Below are positions 17,388 through 26,293 of a stretch of 64,000 nucleotides of DNA, one piece after another. The position numbers and the translations under genes were made by a program. Origin of the DNA: Hydrogenophilales bacterium 16-64-40 (GTDB lineage: Bacteria; Pseudomonadota; Gammaproteobacteria; Burkholderiales; Thiobacillaceae). The first letter of the stretch is position 1, and every line of letters begins with the position of its first letter. The stretch is from the NCBI GenBank assembly GCA_002256995.1, contig NCGX01000019.1, forward strand, positions 1 to 64,000. The letters are read 5' to 3'. The notes beneath the pieces were generated by a model, which was given only the letters and a program-made list of their open reading frames with translations, had not been told where the DNA came from and did not search any database.

Positions 17388-18185
17388 ATGTCCACGAATG
17401 CAAATTCTCCCATCGGCGTATTCGATTCCGGCATCGGCGGGCTGACGGTGGTGCGCGCCCTGATGGAGCGCCTGCCCTACGAGAACATCGTCTACTTCGG
17501 CGACACCGCGCGCGTGCCCTACGGCGTGAAGTCGGTCGAGACCATCGCCCACTTCACCACCCAGATCGCGCAGTTCCTGCTGGAAAAGGACGTCAAGCTG
17601 CTGGTCATCGCCTGCAACACCATGGCGGCCGTGGCCTCGCAGATCGTCAAGGATCTATCCCCAGTGCCGGTGCTCGACGTCATCGACGCCGGCGCAGCCT
17701 CGGCGCGCGGCGGCAAGAAGATCGGCGTCATCGGCACCCCCACCACCATCAACAGCAACGCCTATGCGCGCGCGATCCACGAATACGCGCCCGACTCGCG
17801 CATCCATTCGCAGGCCTGCGCGCTGTTCGTGCCGCTGGTGGAGGAAGGCTGGCTCGATCATGAAGTCACGCGATTGACCGCCCAGGACTATCTGAAGCCG
17901 CTCTTGGGCGAGCACATCGACACCCTGGTGCTCGGCTGCACCCATTACCCGCTGCTGAAACCACTGCTGCGCCAGGTGGTGGGCGACGACGTCGCGCTGG
18001 TCGATTCCGCCGAAGCCATGGCCGAGCAGGTCGCGGCGGTACTGGCTGAAAAGAAGCTCGCCAACCCCGGCCCGGCCCAGCCGCGCTACGATTTCTACGT
18101 CACCGACGTGCCGCTGCGCTTCCAGACCATCGGCGAGCGCTTCCTCGGGCGCACGCTCAACAACGTGCACGTGGTGAAGTGGTGA
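17388..18185 (+). CDS. murI: glutamate racemase
   Basis: Makes D-glutamate for peptidoglycan. It is 265 residues; both catalytic cysteines are visible in IACNTMAA (near residue 75) and LGCTHYPLL (near residue 187), and the start IGVFDSGIGGLTVVRAL and YFGDTARVPYG match the family. arfB follows after 16 bases on the same strand. Confidence 0.97.
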   Translation: MSTNANSPIGVFDSGIGGLTVVRALMERLPYENIVYFGDTARVPYGVKSVETIAHFTTQIAQFLLEKDVKLLVIACNTMAAVASQIVKDLSPVPVLDVIDAGAASARGGKKIGVIGTPTTINSNAYARAIHEYAPDSRIHSQACALFVPLVEEGWLDHEVTRLTAQDYLKPLLGEHIDTLVLGCTHYPLLKPLLRQVVGDDVALVDSAEAMAEQVAAVLAEKKLANPGPAQPRYDFYVTDVPLRFQTIGERFLGRTLNNVHVVKW

Positions 18186-18201
18186 CCGCACGTCCGCGGA
18201 C

Positions 18202-18627
18202 ATGATCCGGGTCAACGCCCAGATCGAACTCGACGAGCGCGAAATCCAGGAGGATTTCGTGCGCGCCTCGGGCCCCGGCGGACAGAAGGTCAACAAGGTG
18301 TCGACCGCGGTGCAACTGCGCTTCGACGTCGCCCGCTCCCCTTCTCTGCCCGACCCGGTGCGCGCCCGCCTCATCGCCCTGGCCGGCCGTCGCGTCACCC
18401 AGGAGGGGGTGCTGATCATCGAGGCCGAACGCTATCGCAGCCAGCGGCGCAACCGCGACGACGCCCTGGAACGCCTGATCGAACTGATACGCGAAGCCTG
18501 CGAAGTGGAGAAGCCGCGCCGCCCCACCCGTCCCACGCTGGCGTCAAAGAAGCGGCGGCTGGACAGCAAGCAGCGGCGGGGTGAAACCAAGAAACTGCGG
18601 ACGGTGAAGCCGGGAACGGACAGCTGA
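18202..18627 (+). CDS. arfB: alternative ribosome-rescue factor ArfB
   Basis: Peptidyl-tRNA hydrolase that frees ribosomes stalled on non-stop mRNA. The 141-residue protein has the catalytic GGQ motif in ASGPGGQKVNKVSTAVQL near residue 28 and a basic C-terminal tail (PTLASKKRRLDSKQRRGETKK) that in this family enters the empty mRNA channel. It follows murI closely and is probably co-transcribed. Confidence 0.95.
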   Translation: MIRVNAQIELDEREIQEDFVRASGPGGQKVNKVSTAVQLRFDVARSPSLPDPVRARLIALAGRRVTQEGVLIIEAERYRSQRRNRDDALERLIELIREACEVEKPRRPTRPTLASKKRRLDSKQRRGETKKLRTVKPGTDS

Positions 18628-18679
18628 ACCGTCGCCGTGCCGGGCGCATGCCTGCTTTGGCAAGTGCGCTCGGCGCGCC

Positions 18680-20311
18680 TTAAAGAAATTTGCCCCCAGC
18701 CACTTCGCTCACTTTTTCACGAATGGCATGGGTCAGCCCGGACAGGCCTGAGAAGACCGCACCAAGGTTCAAACCATCCAGCAGTCCGGCGGACAGGCCT
18801 TCGGATGGGCTGATGCCGTTTTCCTCGAGCTTGCGCTTGGCGAACGGGTGGTCCTGTTCGGCGGCCCGTCGCAGCCAGAACGTGCCGAGCCTTTTGGCCG
18901 CGTCGGGTTCCACCCCCGGCACCCGGCCGGTGTAGAGCATCCAGCCCAGGTCGAATTGCGAGTTGAAGTGTCCCGCCCGCGCCGCCACCAGGTGCCAGGC
19001 GTAGCCCTGGGCCGGATCGTCCGGGAACGGCACACCGACGCTGGCAGCCTCGAAAAACAGGGAGCCGATGCAGTTGGCCCCCACACCGGACCCCAGCGCG
19101 GCGCCATGCCGGCACAACTCGACCACTTCGCCGAACGATTTTCCGGGCAGGCCGAGGCCGCCGCGCAGGTGCGCCATCATCAGTTCCTGCAAAGCGAGCG
19201 CATGCCCCATGGCGGCGGCCATGCGGTAGTCCGCGCGCGCCGCTTCGATATTCCCAAGTTGCTTGTTGATCCGGCCACGCAGGTTGTAGGCCTTGTCGTC
19301 GTCCGGGTATTCGTCGATCAGGCGGTTCGCCACCGGCAGGGCATCGTGCCAGTTTCCCAGCCTGACGAAATCATGCAGCAGGCTCGTCAGGCGATCATGC
19401 GTCGGATGCTTGCTGATCGCGGCTTCCCAGTAGGCGCGCGCCGCCCCCGGCGTGGACATCTTCCCCGGGCGCGCGACGTAGTCGTCTTCCATGTCGAGCA
19501 GCGCGGATTCGCGGACCCCGGCCTGCCGCGCCTGCGCCAGCGCAGCGCGAACGGCTTCATCCGAGCCGCCCCATTCCGGCAGCGCATAGCGCATCCTCAA
19601 CCAATGGATGCTCGCATGCTGCGGCATGATGGCTTCTGCGCGTTGCAGATACGCCTCTGCCTGTTGCGCATCACCGTCCGCGAAATGATTGTCGGCCAGC
19701 ATCGTCAGCACTTCGACAGGCTTCGGCGTCAGGTCGAGTGCACGCGCCAGCAAGGCGTTGGAGCGTGCGAGCCGCTCCCCCATCAAGGCGAACCGGGCAG
19801 CGCCGACCTCGCTCGCGTACTTGCCGCCGCGCACGGCCCAGGCTCCGCTCCGCCAGACAGCGCCGCACACCCAATGCGCGGGGTAGGAATGGGGCATGGC
19901 CTGCAGCCACTCGGCGCAGCGGTCGATCCCCGCCAGCTCCGTGTCGCCAATGCTGTCGACAAGCGTTTTTGCCGGGTTGCTGTCGCTGCGTCCGCCGAGG
20001 TACGCCTCGCGCGCTTCGAGCAAGGCCGCATCGAGGCGGACAAAATCCCCTGCAAAAAATGCGCGCTGAAGATCGAGTCGGGTCTGCGCCGATTCGGGAA
20101 GGGGCGGTGCCCCGGTCAGAAACGTCTGCGGCTCGATCGTGGGACGTGGAAGTGACATGGACTCGGCGGCGAGGTCAAAGTGAGGTATCTCTGACTGCCC
20201 CCCGTCCAGGCCCCTCCAATACAACGCCAGCGGAATTGCAATGGCGGCGATCAGAATCAGAACCACCACCAGCTTACGCCCGCCTTCCCCACGCATAGCA
20301 GAATCCCGCAT
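18680..20311 (-). CDS. membrane-anchored TPR/Sel1-repeat protein
   Basis: A 543-residue protein with one N-terminal membrane helix (residues 13-32, LVVVLILIAAIAIPLALYW) and a large exported or cytoplasmic helical-repeat region. Tetratricopeptide-like units are visible near LLARALDLTPKPVEVLTMLADN and AYNLRGRINKQLGNIEAARADY, and Sel1-like units near ALALQELMMAHLRGGLGLP and SQFDLGWMLYTGRVPGVEPD. The region around residues 80-230 resembles DUF4034-type proteins, but this cannot be confirmed by eye. Likely a protein-interaction scaffold; the partner is unknown. A GGAGGG Shine-Dalgarno sequence supports the ATG at 20311. Confidence 0.78.
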   Translation of the reverse strand: MRDSAMRGEGGRKLVVVLILIAAIAIPLALYWRGLDGGQSEIPHFDLAAESMSLPRPTIEPQTFLTGAPPLPESAQTRLDLQRAFFAGDFVRLDAALLEAREAYLGGRSDSNPAKTLVDSIGDTELAGIDRCAEWLQAMPHSYPAHWVCGAVWRSGAWAVRGGKYASEVGAARFALMGERLARSNALLARALDLTPKPVEVLTMLADNHFADGDAQQAEAYLQRAEAIMPQHASIHWLRMRYALPEWGGSDEAVRAALAQARQAGVRESALLDMEDDYVARPGKMSTPGAARAYWEAAISKHPTHDRLTSLLHDFVRLGNWHDALPVANRLIDEYPDDDKAYNLRGRINKQLGNIEAARADYRMAAAMGHALALQELMMAHLRGGLGLPGKSFGEVVELCRHGAALGSGVGANCIGSLFFEAASVGVPFPDDPAQGYAWHLVAARAGHFNSQFDLGWMLYTGRVPGVEPDAAKRLGTFWLRRAAEQDHPFAKRKLEENGISPSEGLSAGLLDGLNLGAVFSGLSGLTHAIREKVSEVAGGKFL

Positions 20312-20422
20312 ATCCCTCCCCCTTTTATATTTTGTGGGGGATTATTCCACCATTTGGACGGGTTGCGATTGGCGTGGGCAGACTGCGTCGCAGGATCGCT
20401 CATATTCAGGAAAGGATCCCCC

Positions 20423-21091
20423 ATGACTTACGTGCGGACAGATTGGGTCGGGTGGCTGGTTGGCTGGATGCTCGCGCTGTGGGTGCTGACGCCCCCACTG
20501 GCCACGGCCAGCGAAAACGAGCTCGCTACCCGCCTGCAGCAGGGTGGCCACGTGCTGATGCTGCGACACGCCCACGCGCCCGGTTTCGGTGATCCGCCCC
20601 ATTTCAAACTGGACGATTGCACCACCCAGCGCAATCTGGACGCCAGCGGGCGTGCCCAGGCGATGGCCGCCGGCGGCTGGCTGCGTGGGCAAGGCGTCAA
20701 GGCAGCGCGGGTCTATTCGAGCCAATGGTGTCGCAGCCTGGAGACCGCCCGCCTGCTCAATCTCGGCGACGTGACGCCCCTGCCTGCGCTCAACTCGTTT
20801 TTCGAGCGTACGCATGACCGTGTAAACAGTCTTGTCGCGCTGAACGCGTTTTTCGCCCGACAGCCTGCGGACGGCCCGCTGCTGATCCTGGTGACCCACT
20901 TCGTCAATATCCAGGCGATTGCCGGGTTCGGCGTCGGCTCAGGCGAAGGCGTGTTGCTGCAGCTGCAGCCGGGAGAGGCGCCGCGTGTGGTGGGCCGGCT
21001 GGACGTCGGCGCGCCGGGCGCCGGCACGCACCCGGCGCCGCAGCGTGCTATAGAACGTGCGGGACCGCCTGCGCCGCTTCGTCCGCAATGA
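20423..21091 (+). CDS. exported histidine phosphatase family protein
   Basis: The 222-residue protein has an N-terminal signal or anchor (residues 8-27, WVGWLVGWMLALWVLTPPLA), then the histidine phosphatase core with the nucleophile in MLRHAHAPG (near residue 44), RVYSSQWCRSLETA, and the second His in LILVTHFVNIQA. Substrate unknown; a periplasmic phosphomonoesterase is likely. ATG at 20423 follows a GAAAGGA Shine-Dalgarno sequence. Its last 44 bases overlap the 3' end of the convergent helicase gene. Confidence 0.86.
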   Translation: MTYVRTDWVGWLVGWMLALWVLTPPLATASENELATRLQQGGHVLMLRHAHAPGFGDPPHFKLDDCTTQRNLDASGRAQAMAAGGWLRGQGVKAARVYSSQWCRSLETARLLNLGDVTPLPALNSFFERTHDRVNSLVALNAFFARQPADGPLLILVTHFVNIQAIAGFGVGSGEGVLLQLQPGEAPRVVGRLDVGAPGAGTHPAPQRAIERAGPPAPLRPQ

Positions 21092-23033
21092 CGGGTGACG
21101 TCGGCTGTGCCGCAAAGAAGCGCGCCACCACCTCCAGCTTCCTTGTCCGCGTCATCGCTGGCAGCGCGTTCAGCAGCAAACGGCCATAAGGCTTGTCCGC
21201 CAGCCGCGTATCGCAAATCATCAACACCCCGCGATCGGTCTCGGTGCGGATCAGCCGTCCCGCCCCCTGCTTCAGGCTGATCGCAGCATGCGGCAGTTGA
21301 TAGTCCATGAAGGGTTTGCCACCGTTCTTCTCGGCCTGGGCGATGCGCGCGGCGACCACCGGGTCGTCGGGCGGCTGGAAGGGCAGCTTGTCGATGATCA
21401 CCACCGACAGCGCGTCGCCCGGCATATCGACGCCTTCCCAGAAGCTTTGGCTGCCCAACAGCACGGCGTTGCCGGCTTTCTGGAAGCGCGCGAGAAGTTC
21501 GTTCTTCGGCGCATCGCCTTGCACCAGCAAGGGATAATCCCAGCCGCGCGCCTTGAAGGCGTCAAACAACAGGCCGCGCGCTTTTTCCAGCGCGCGCAGG
21601 CTGGTGAACAGAATGAACGCACGGCCGCGGCTGATTGCCAGCACCGGCAGGGCGGCCTTGACGACGGCGTCGGTGAAGTCCGGCGTATTGGGTGCAGGCA
21701 AGCCCTGCGGCACGTAGAGCACCCCCTGGCGCGGGTAGTCGAAGGGGCTGTCGACGCACAGGGTTTCGGCGCTCTCGATGCCCAGGCGCGTTTTGAGATG
21801 GGTGAAGTCGCCGCCGACGGCGAGCGTGGCGGAGGTCAGGATCCATGCTTGCGCGCGCTCGGTGAGCTTGGCGCCGAACATCGCGCCGACCGACAAGGGG
21901 GTCGCATGCAGCAGGAGCGAACTCAGCGTGGTTTCCAGCCAGCGCACGCGCGGATGGTCGGGATCGTCGGCGCGCTGCCAGCTGGCCAGGGTGGCCTGCA
22001 CCGCCTGTGCCCGCTCGAAGCAGTTCTTCAGGTCGGCGTCGCGCTCGGCCTGGGTTTCCAGCAGCTTTGCCGTTTCATCCAGCGCCGCCGACAGGGCTTT
22101 CAGCGCATCCGGCCATTTGTCGTAGCGCGCCAGTTCCGCGAGGGTCGACTTGACCGGGTTCTGCGGAAACGCCAGGCGCAGGTCGCGCGTCGCTTTTCCC
22201 AGGTCTTCGGCCGCGCGGCGCAGTGCGGGAAAGTCGCCCGCCTTCACCGCCGCGAGGCGCTTGGTGTCGCCCGCCAGGTCGAGCAGTTGCGCGGTGGAGA
22301 GGGTTTCGCCGAAAAATTGCGCGGCGGTTTCGGCCAGCTGGTGCGCTTCGTCGAGGATCACGGTATTGCATGCCGGCAGCAGCTCGGCGACGCCTTCGTC
22401 TTTGAGCCACAGGTCGGCGAAGAACAGGTGATGGTTGACTACCACCACCTCGGCGTCGAGCGCGGCCTTGCGCGCGGCCATGACAAAGCAGTCCTTGTAA
22501 TGGCTGCATTCGCTGCCCAGGCAGGTGTCGCGGCTGGAAATGGCGTAGTGCCAGGCGGTGGCGTCCTCGGGGATGCCTTCGGCCTCGGCGCGATCGCCAC
22601 TCGCGCTGGTTTCGGCGAAGCGGGCGATTTTCTGCAGCCATGCCGCATCGTCGCGGTGGGCAAAACGGCCATCGCTCAAGTTGCGCTGCAGGTGATGGTG
22701 ACAGACGTAATTGGCGCGGCCTTTCAGCAAGGCCACCTTGACCGGCGATTTCAGCGCGCGGCGCGCGGCCGGCAGGTCGCGATGAAACAGCTGGTCCTGC
22801 AGCGCCTTGGTGCCGGTGGAGATCACCACCTTGCCGCCCGACAGCAGCGCGGGGATCAGATAGGCCAGCGTCTTGCCGGTGCCGGTGCCGGCTTCGGCCA
22901 GCAGCACGCTGTTGCCGGCGATCGCGTGCTCGACCGCCTCGGCCATGGCGAGCTGCTGCGGGCGCGAGCGCCAGCCCGGCAGCACCGTGGCGCACGCGCC
23001 TTCAGGGGAAAATAGGCTTTTCAGATCAAACAT
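21048..23033 (-). CDS. ATP-dependent DNA helicase, DinG/YoaA (XPD-like)
   Basis: 5'-3' superfamily 2 helicase with an iron-sulfur cluster. It is 661 residues: Walker A in AEAGTGTGKTLAY (near residue 50), cluster cysteines in YVCHHHL, TCLGSECSHYKDC (near residues 113-185), the DEAH box in VILDEAHQLAE, and motif VI near QGAGRLIRTETDRG. The ATG at 23033 removes an 11-residue extension with no family match. YoaA-like proteins act in replication-blocking damage repair; the name dinG is also used for this group. Confidence 0.93.
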   Translation of the reverse strand: MFDLKSLFSPEGACATVLPGWRSRPQQLAMAEAVEHAIAGNSVLLAEAGTGTGKTLAYLIPALLSGGKVVISTGTKALQDQLFHRDLPAARRALKSPVKVALLKGRANYVCHHHLQRNLSDGRFAHRDDAAWLQKIARFAETSASGDRAEAEGIPEDATAWHYAISSRDTCLGSECSHYKDCFVMAARKAALDAEVVVVNHHLFFADLWLKDEGVAELLPACNTVILDEAHQLAETAAQFFGETLSTAQLLDLAGDTKRLAAVKAGDFPALRRAAEDLGKATRDLRLAFPQNPVKSTLAELARYDKWPDALKALSAALDETAKLLETQAERDADLKNCFERAQAVQATLASWQRADDPDHPRVRWLETTLSSLLLHATPLSVGAMFGAKLTERAQAWILTSATLAVGGDFTHLKTRLGIESAETLCVDSPFDYPRQGVLYVPQGLPAPNTPDFTDAVVKAALPVLAISRGRAFILFTSLRALEKARGLLFDAFKARGWDYPLLVQGDAPKNELLARFQKAGNAVLLGSQSFWEGVDMPGDALSVVIIDKLPFQPPDDPVVAARIAQAEKNGGKPFMDYQLPHAAISLKQGAGRLIRTETDRGVLMICDTRLADKPYGRLLLNALPAMTRTRKLEVVARFFAAQPTSPVIADEAAQAVPHVL

Positions 23034-23153
23034 TTTTGGACAGGATTTCGAGGCGGAGTGTAACATCCAGCCGCGGCCAGACCGATTGCACCGGCTTCAG
23101 TTTGATTGGTTTGCTGCCGTTAGTTCTAACGTTTCCGTCCATCCTGCCCCGCC

Positions 23154-24008
23154 ATGCGCCTATACCTGTTCTGCCTGCTGATATCGGTATTCCCGGCCGC
23201 GGCCCATGCGGCAGTCGCCCAGCAGGAGATGCGTCCGGGCATTTCAGCCAGCGCCGACTATCTGATCGGCGAACCCGGCAAGCCCGCCGTGTTGCTGCTG
23301 CACAGCTTTTTGCAGACGCGCGATTTCCGGACCGTGGCCACGCTCGCCCGCGGCCTGCAGGAAGCGGGCTATACGGTGCTGGCGCCCACGCTCAGCCTGA
23401 ACATTCCCAACCGCGCACAAAGCCTCGCATGCGAGGCGGTGCACCGCCACAGCCTGGATGACGATGTGGCCGAAATCGGACGCTGGGTGAGTTGGCTGAA
23501 GTCGCATGGCCACCGCTCGATCGTGCTGGTCGGCCACAGCTTCGGCAGCCTGCAGCTGCTGGCCTATCTGTCGCTCAAGCCGGATGCGGCGGTAAAAGCC
23601 TATGTCGGCGCTTCGTTGATCGAAGCCAAGATCGGCACGGCTGCGCGCGCTGCCCTGATCGCGCAGTTGGAAGACCGCGTAGTCCGCAAGCAACGCGCAC
23701 TGGTCAAGCAGACCTTGTCTTTCTGCAGAAAATACCCTTCGACGCCGGAAGGACTGCTGTCGTATGTACGCTGGGATCAGGCCCGTCTGCTGGCGGCATT
23801 GAAGCAATCGCCGGTGAGCGTCAAGCTCATCATGGGCGATCGGGACGATGTGATTGAACACGGCTGGTTCAAGGCCTTGGCGCTGGTGGAGGTGCCGCTG
23901 GTGATTGTGAAAGGCGCCAACCACTTCATGGATGGCGCGCATGAGTTCGATCTGCTGGAACACACGCTCCAATCGCTGGTCACGATTCAACAGGCCCCAT
24001 CCCGATGA
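23154..24008 (+). CDS. periplasmic alpha/beta hydrolase
   Basis: A 284-residue protein with a signal peptide (MRLYLFCLLISVFPAAAHA). The alpha/beta-hydrolase core is intact: PAVLLLHSFLQTRDF (oxyanion region), nucleophile elbow LVGHSFGSLQLL (Ser near residue 128), Asp in MGDRDDVIEHGW and His in KGANHFMDGAHE. Substrate unknown. Its stop codon overlaps the ATG of the next gene (ATGA), so it is co-translated with a c-di-GMP signalling protein. Confidence 0.85.
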   Translation: MRLYLFCLLISVFPAAAHAAVAQQEMRPGISASADYLIGEPGKPAVLLLHSFLQTRDFRTVATLARGLQEAGYTVLAPTLSLNIPNRAQSLACEAVHRHSLDDDVAEIGRWVSWLKSHGHRSIVLVGHSFGSLQLLAYLSLKPDAAVKAYVGASLIEAKIGTAARAALIAQLEDRVVRKQRALVKQTLSFCRKYPSTPEGLLSYVRWDQARLLAALKQSPVSVKLIMGDRDDVIEHGWFKALALVEVPLVIVKGANHFMDGAHEFDLLEHTLQSLVTIQQAPSR

Positions 24009-26284
24009 AGATGAAGTGGCCGGACGCCATCTCCATCAAGCAGATCGCGCTCGCGCTTATCAGCGGGCTGCTGGCGCTGGTGAGCCTGGTGGGGGGGTTT
24101 GCCATTTATCAAACCCGTGCTGTCACACACAGCCTGGAACAACATAGTCAGAACGCAGCCCAGTCCGAGTTGGCGGCCGCCGTCCAAGGGCTGCTGAGCC
24201 GGACCGAAGAACAGTCCGTCAAACTGGCGGGCTGGGATGAAACCCGGCAACAGCTGGTACTGCCCGAGTATTACACCTATTGGCGGGATCAACGGCTCTA
24301 CGAAAGCGGCATGCTGAACAGCAGCCATCTGCGGGCGGCGTTGTACGCCCCATCCGGCATGCTGCTCGAACCCAGCCCTGCGGAAATCAGCATGCCGGCG
24401 AGGCTGCCGGCCGGCACCCCGCCGCATCAGAGCGCCAGTTGGTTGATCGACGAAGCAGGCACCGTTGCGTTGTATTACGCGTTCCCGGTATACAGCGACG
24501 AGCAGCGGCAAACCCTGCTCGGCCACGGCCTGATCCGGCTCGATTTCATGCCGGCCCTGCTGCGTCAGAACGCGCTCCATTTCACCGACACCGCCAGTGT
24601 CAGCCTGGCACTCAAGCCGGGTGAAATACTGGCCACGTCGGACCTGTTTCCGCGCCTCCGTTTCAACACCCGCCCCGACCCCGACCAACTCCGTTTCCAG
24701 ACCATCCTGTCGCGCACCCTGCTCGCCCTGTTCGTGCTGCTGGCGGCCATGGCATTGCTGGGTTTCGTGGCGTACAACCGGCTGCTGGTGCGTCCGCTGG
24801 GGCGCCTTTCGCAGTTCATCGATGCCATGCAGCACGGCCGCTTCAGCCCGAATCCGTCGCGTTCGCAGAGCATGCGCATCAGCGAACTGGAAAATATCCG
24901 CCGTTCGCTATTCGACTACCAGTTGCAATTGCGCGAGCTGCACGGCTCGATGGAACACCAGAACCGTGAATTCCACACGCAGGCGCGGCAGGATACGCTG
25001 ACCGGCTGCCACAACCGGCGCGCGTACGAAGAAGACTGGGAACGCTTCCGCCAGGAACTGAAAACCGCACCGCAGGGCGTGGCCTTTCTGCTGTTCGACT
25101 GCGACCGCTTCAAGACCATCAACGACACTTACGGCCACGCCAAGGGCGATCGCGTGCTGTCGATCATTGCCGATGCGCTGGTGATGGCATTGCGTGCCAA
25201 TGATCGCTTGTATCGCATCGGCGGCGACGAATTCGCCACCTTCCTGTCGCGCACCACGCCGGCCCAGGCCAAACAGGTCGCACAACGCTGCCAGAGCCTG
25301 ATCGAAGCGGCAGGCTTTGCCGACCTTGGCATCATCGAGCCGGTCGGCCTCAGCATCGGCATCGCCTTCTGCGCGGCCGATCAACTTGAACAGGTCAACG
25401 AGCTGCCCAAGCAGGCCGACATCGCCATGTATACCGCCAAGCAGCCCGGTCGCACCCGCATCGCACTGTATGGCGAAGATACCGAGCGTGCGTCGCAGAC
25501 GCTGGTGGCGAGCCGCGAAACCAGCGCCCTGTTCCAGGCACTGGCCAGCCCCGGCATGATCGAAATGCACTACCAGGCGGTCCATGCCCTGCCAGGACGT
25601 CAAGTGGATTATTACGAGGCACTGGCACGCATCCGCTACCACGGCAAACTCATCATGCCGGATGCGTTTCTGCCGGTGGTCAGCAGCCGCCGACTGGAAA
25701 CCGAATTCGATCTGGCGGTCCTGAACCAGGTCGATGCCGACCTGTCGTCAGACCAGTTGCCGACCGGATGCGGCCTCTCGATCAACTTGTCGGCGCAGAG
25801 CATATCGCGCCCCGAAGTCGTCTCGCAGCTGCTGGAACTGTCGCGCCACAACGCCCGCCACCCCTTGATGCTGGAAATCACCGAAACCTCGCTCATCACG
25901 CAAATGGTCGAGGTGCGCACCTATCTCGACTTGCTGCGCACAGTGAATTACCGCATTGCGATGGATGACTTCGGCACCGGTTATTCGCCGCTGCGCTACC
26001 TGGTCGACCTGCCGGTGGATGTGGTCAAGTTCGACATATCGCTGGTGAACAAGCTGGGAGAAGACAACCGCGCCGGCCAGGTGGTGGCCGACTTCGCCCG
26101 CATGATGAGCGAGGTGGGTTACTCGCTGGTGGCCGAGGGGGTGGAAACCGAGGCCGTGCTGCTCAAGGTCGAAAGCCTGGGCATTGCGCATGCGCAGGGT
26201 TACTTGCTGGGGCGGCCCATTCCGCTGACGGAGCTGGCCGCCAGCTTCACCGCCGAGGGCGCCGCAGCCACGTGTAATGCGTGA
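24005..26284 (+). CDS. GGDEF-EAL bifunctional c-di-GMP protein
   Basis: Inner-membrane signalling protein, 759 residues. Two membrane helices (13-35 and about 238-260) bound a periplasmic sensor region of about 200 residues; a HAMP-like segment follows. The GGDEF domain (about 335-490) has DCDRFKTINDTYGH and intact RIGGDEF. The EAL domain (about 505-745) has a YYEALARIR signature, INLSAQS, LEITETS, MDDFGTGYSPLRYL, KFDISLV and VAEGVET, so most catalytic positions are kept. Whether it makes or degrades c-di-GMP in the cell cannot be told. Translationally coupled to the upstream hydrolase. Confidence 0.92.
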   Translation: MKMKWPDAISIKQIALALISGLLALVSLVGGFAIYQTRAVTHSLEQHSQNAAQSELAAAVQGLLSRTEEQSVKLAGWDETRQQLVLPEYYTYWRDQRLYESGMLNSSHLRAALYAPSGMLLEPSPAEISMPARLPAGTPPHQSASWLIDEAGTVALYYAFPVYSDEQRQTLLGHGLIRLDFMPALLRQNALHFTDTASVSLALKPGEILATSDLFPRLRFNTRPDPDQLRFQTILSRTLLALFVLLAAMALLGFVAYNRLLVRPLGRLSQFIDAMQHGRFSPNPSRSQSMRISELENIRRSLFDYQLQLRELHGSMEHQNREFHTQARQDTLTGCHNRRAYEEDWERFRQELKTAPQGVAFLLFDCDRFKTINDTYGHAKGDRVLSIIADALVMALRANDRLYRIGGDEFATFLSRTTPAQAKQVAQRCQSLIEAAGFADLGIIEPVGLSIGIAFCAADQLEQVNELPKQADIAMYTAKQPGRTRIALYGEDTERASQTLVASRETSALFQALASPGMIEMHYQAVHALPGRQVDYYEALARIRYHGKLIMPDAFLPVVSSRRLETEFDLAVLNQVDADLSSDQLPTGCGLSINLSAQSISRPEVVSQLLELSRHNARHPLMLEITETSLITQMVEVRTYLDLLRTVNYRIAMDDFGTGYSPLRYLVDLPVDVVKFDISLVNKLGEDNRAGQVVADFARMMSEVGYSLVAEGVETEAVLLKVESLGIAHAQGYLLGRPIPLTELAASFTAEGAAATCNA

Positions 26285-26293
26285 CGCTAGGCC

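Noticed and set aside
21288-23015. 575-codon plus-strand frame antisense to the DinG-like gene
   Set aside because: Shadow of the helicase frame; composition Arg/Gly/Ala-rich without any motif.
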